A stretch of 64,000 nt of DNA from the NCBI RefSeq assembly GCF_000149955.1, contig NC_030998.1, positions 1,406,020 through 1,470,019 on the forward strand. Direction: 5' to 3'. The notes beneath the pieces are model-generated. The model ran no database searches and had not been told where the DNA came from. It was given only the letters and a program-made list of their open reading frames with translations. The stretch comes from Fusarium oxysporum f. sp. lycopersici 4287. Lineage: Eukaryota; Ascomycota; Sordariomycetes; Hypocreales; Nectriaceae. Positions within the stretch are counted from its first letter, which is position 1, and the number at the start of each line of letters is the position of its first letter. The translations under genes and the position numbers were made by a program. Positions 62,199-64,000 of the stretch are shown here, piece after piece.

Positions 62199-64000
62199 AT
62201 GGCCGAGTTTCACAACGTCGAGATGCACGCATCACAACAGCACGGCATAACACACGCTACAGGCTACCCCAAGGGAGCATCCGTCGGATACAATGACCAC
62301 GATTCCAGTATCAGAGAATCAGGTCGACCTGACCTGCAGGAAAAGTGAGCTCAGTCCGCCTTCAATATCGTCGAGACCCCTATGCGATCTGCAACAACCT
62401 TCTTTGTCCCGCCGCAGCAGCAGCGCGATCAACGATGGTGGCACAGAATTGGCCGCCCTGGAATAATTACCCTCACATTTGGTACGGGTGTTACATTCTT
62501 TTGTACCGCACTCCTTATCTTCCTCTGGAACGGCGCCGACAGAGCAAGAAGTGGCCATCATCGTGCCAAATTTTGGGACGACATCGTATTCAACGGCTGG
62601 GCAACACAGCTAGTCACCATCTGCTCTGCTGGCATACGAGTATCGATTAGTTTTCAGATTGGCCTTGCCGCTGCTGCAATGGCAGCCGTTATCCTCGAGA
62701 CTTCAGGTGGTCGTTTCTGTGATACAGCGATGCTGTCTATCCAGAGAGCCTCAAGCTCTAGCGCCGGCCCGCTGGATCTCCTCCCCACGGCTTGGAGGCA
62801 CTTCTTTGCAGGTCGCGCCTCGGGACTTCTTTATCTTCTAGTCCTTGCTCTAACGGTCGTCATTGCATTAATATCGACCCTCACCTTGACTATCCTCCTC
62901 TTCGATCTCGGCGAAGGCCAGATCTCGGCTCCGATAACCACTGCTATCAAAGCTGTTGGCTTCGATACAGCAGCATTGCGTACTGGAGATCCAGGCCTCT
63001 AGCCCATTGGCGATTTGCCAAGACTCGTCCTGCCGAGATGCAGACACCACTTCGCATCGACAATGCTGTCGATACAGGAGACGTCTATCGCGCAATGCTG
63101 CCGTATGATAAGGCATCGGACAGAACTACTCTCGAGTATTATCATGGTCCTGCTGTTGTTATCAATCAGCGAACTGCTTGTTTCCCACCAACTTTCGTCA
63201 ATACTTCAATCCAGTGGGACACAGGTGAGAGGACAGGGATCAACGGCTTGTATCTAAACGCTACATTCGCCGTTGAAAACCAGACTGACTTCCTTGGTAA
63301 GGAGCTAAGCAAGACTGTACAGGTATATTGCAAGCTACACAACATCTGGAATGACACCAAAACGTCGAGGAACTGGCCAACTGCCTTGTGCAACGAGCTT
63401 GCGATGGTGGAAGTGTCCTCGAAAAACGTTACAATGAATCCGCTATCTGGTTTGTCATATGGCTTCAGATATCTTACCCTCATAAACTCTGGTGAAGTGC
63501 TGAATGGGCGTTTTGAGTCAGGCATGGGTAGTGCAATCCCGCCTGACCTTCAAAAGGAGTTGGATAATTTGTCATATCGGACAGATGGGCCATGGACATT
63601 GGCCCAGACAGCTAATGGAACTGAGGTGCTGAACGCCACTATGTGTTTCATCAGCCAGAATCTGCCTCACAAGTTCAACGTCACTATGACCGGGAAAGCC
63701 GTCGCTTCAGAACCTACGTTCTTGACGGAGTTGTCAAGCCTTACAGTCCTAAGGAACGATACAGGTGTTCTCAGACAACTTGGCGTTGGCATCTCTCCGG
63801 ACAATACCACGGGACGCGGCACCTTAGATCTCGAAGTCCACTCAGGGCCATACCTTTGGATAGAACTCGACGGAGAAGTATCGATACAGTCTGCGTGCTT
63901 GGAGCTTTGGGTCACACTGGTTGAATTTTCCACTCTCGGTGGCTGGAGCCTCGCAGGCAACATTGCGTTCAATGACCTCACCACTACGGTCATTTGGGCG
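62199..64000 (+). pseudogene. Incomplete membrane glycoprotein gene, possible stop and frameshift
   Basis: The ATG at 62199 gives 49 codons (MAEFHNVEMHASQQHGITH ...) ending with TGA at 62346-62348 in the frame that continues QSAFNIVETPM. A second start at 62382 (MRSATTFFVPPQQQ) avoids it. The frame to about 62960 has helices at ITLTFGTGVTFFCTALLIFLW, ISFQIGLAAAAMAAVIL and GLLYLLVLALTVVIALISTLTL. Near 62962-62970 it shifts by one base to SSIAYWRSRPLAHWRFAKTRP, which then stays open to the window end. That last part is extracellular in look, with many N-glycosylation sites (NTS, NAT, NQT, NDT, NVT, NAT, NVT, NDT, NTT). It belongs to a large fungal membrane-protein type of unknown function. The gene runs past the edge. 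Confidence 0.62.

Overview
The window reads as a filamentous ascomycete chromosome segment, most likely a Sordariomycete and plausibly Fusarium or a close relative. The signs are short introns of 40-60 nt with GTAAGT-like donors and CTGAC/CTAAC branch sites, a Zn2Cys6 regulator, a HET-domain gene, BTB and 2EXR gene families, a rhodopsin-like (PTH11-type) membrane protein, and a secreted Kex2-site repeat protein. Genus is inference. A 646-base run of n at 36808-37453 shows that this is a draft scaffold. Almost every multi-exon model below was built by hand from splice sites and reading phase.

Layout. 0.2-5.8 kb: an ABM-type monooxygenase, a small acidic protein, a Zn2Cys6 transcription factor and an FAD monooxygenase. 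The last two share a CCGCGGAC word about 100 bp upstream of their start codons. 6.9-9.6 kb: a HAD phosphatase and a coiled-coil, probably nuclear, protein. 10.6-16.4 kb: a secreted PAF-acetylhydrolase-like esterase, a small alpha/beta hydrolase, a 14-TM MFS exporter with one frameshift, and a secreted repeat protein cut by five K-x-K-R sites. 18.8-21 kb: a serine carboxypeptidase and a tRNA-Cys. 21-26.5 kb: four BTB genes in tandem on the minus strand, one clearly broken. 27.4-30.6 kb: one intact and one broken gene of unknown function. 31.3-34.1 kb: a LaeA-like methyltransferase and a prolyl-4-hydroxylase-type dioxygenase. 34.4-50.6 kb: five 2EXR-family genes, all interrupted, surrounding an AsaB-like oxygenase, an FAD monooxygenase and a second MFS transporter. 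53-57 kb: an unknown protein and a secreted FAD oxidase. 57.4-64 kb: a short rhodopsin-like protein, a HET-domain gene, a truncated prenyltransferase (GGPP-synthase-like) relic and an incomplete membrane glycoprotein at the right edge.

Two themes stand out. First, the secreted repeat protein looks like a Kex2-processed peptide precursor, and its three introns sit at the same site of the repeat unit. Second, many genes carry lesions. In the 2EXR array and one BTB gene these include in-frame nonsense codons at conserved positions, so real decay is likely. In the two MFS genes and the dioxygenase a single base-length difference is the only defect, so sequence error is equally possible.
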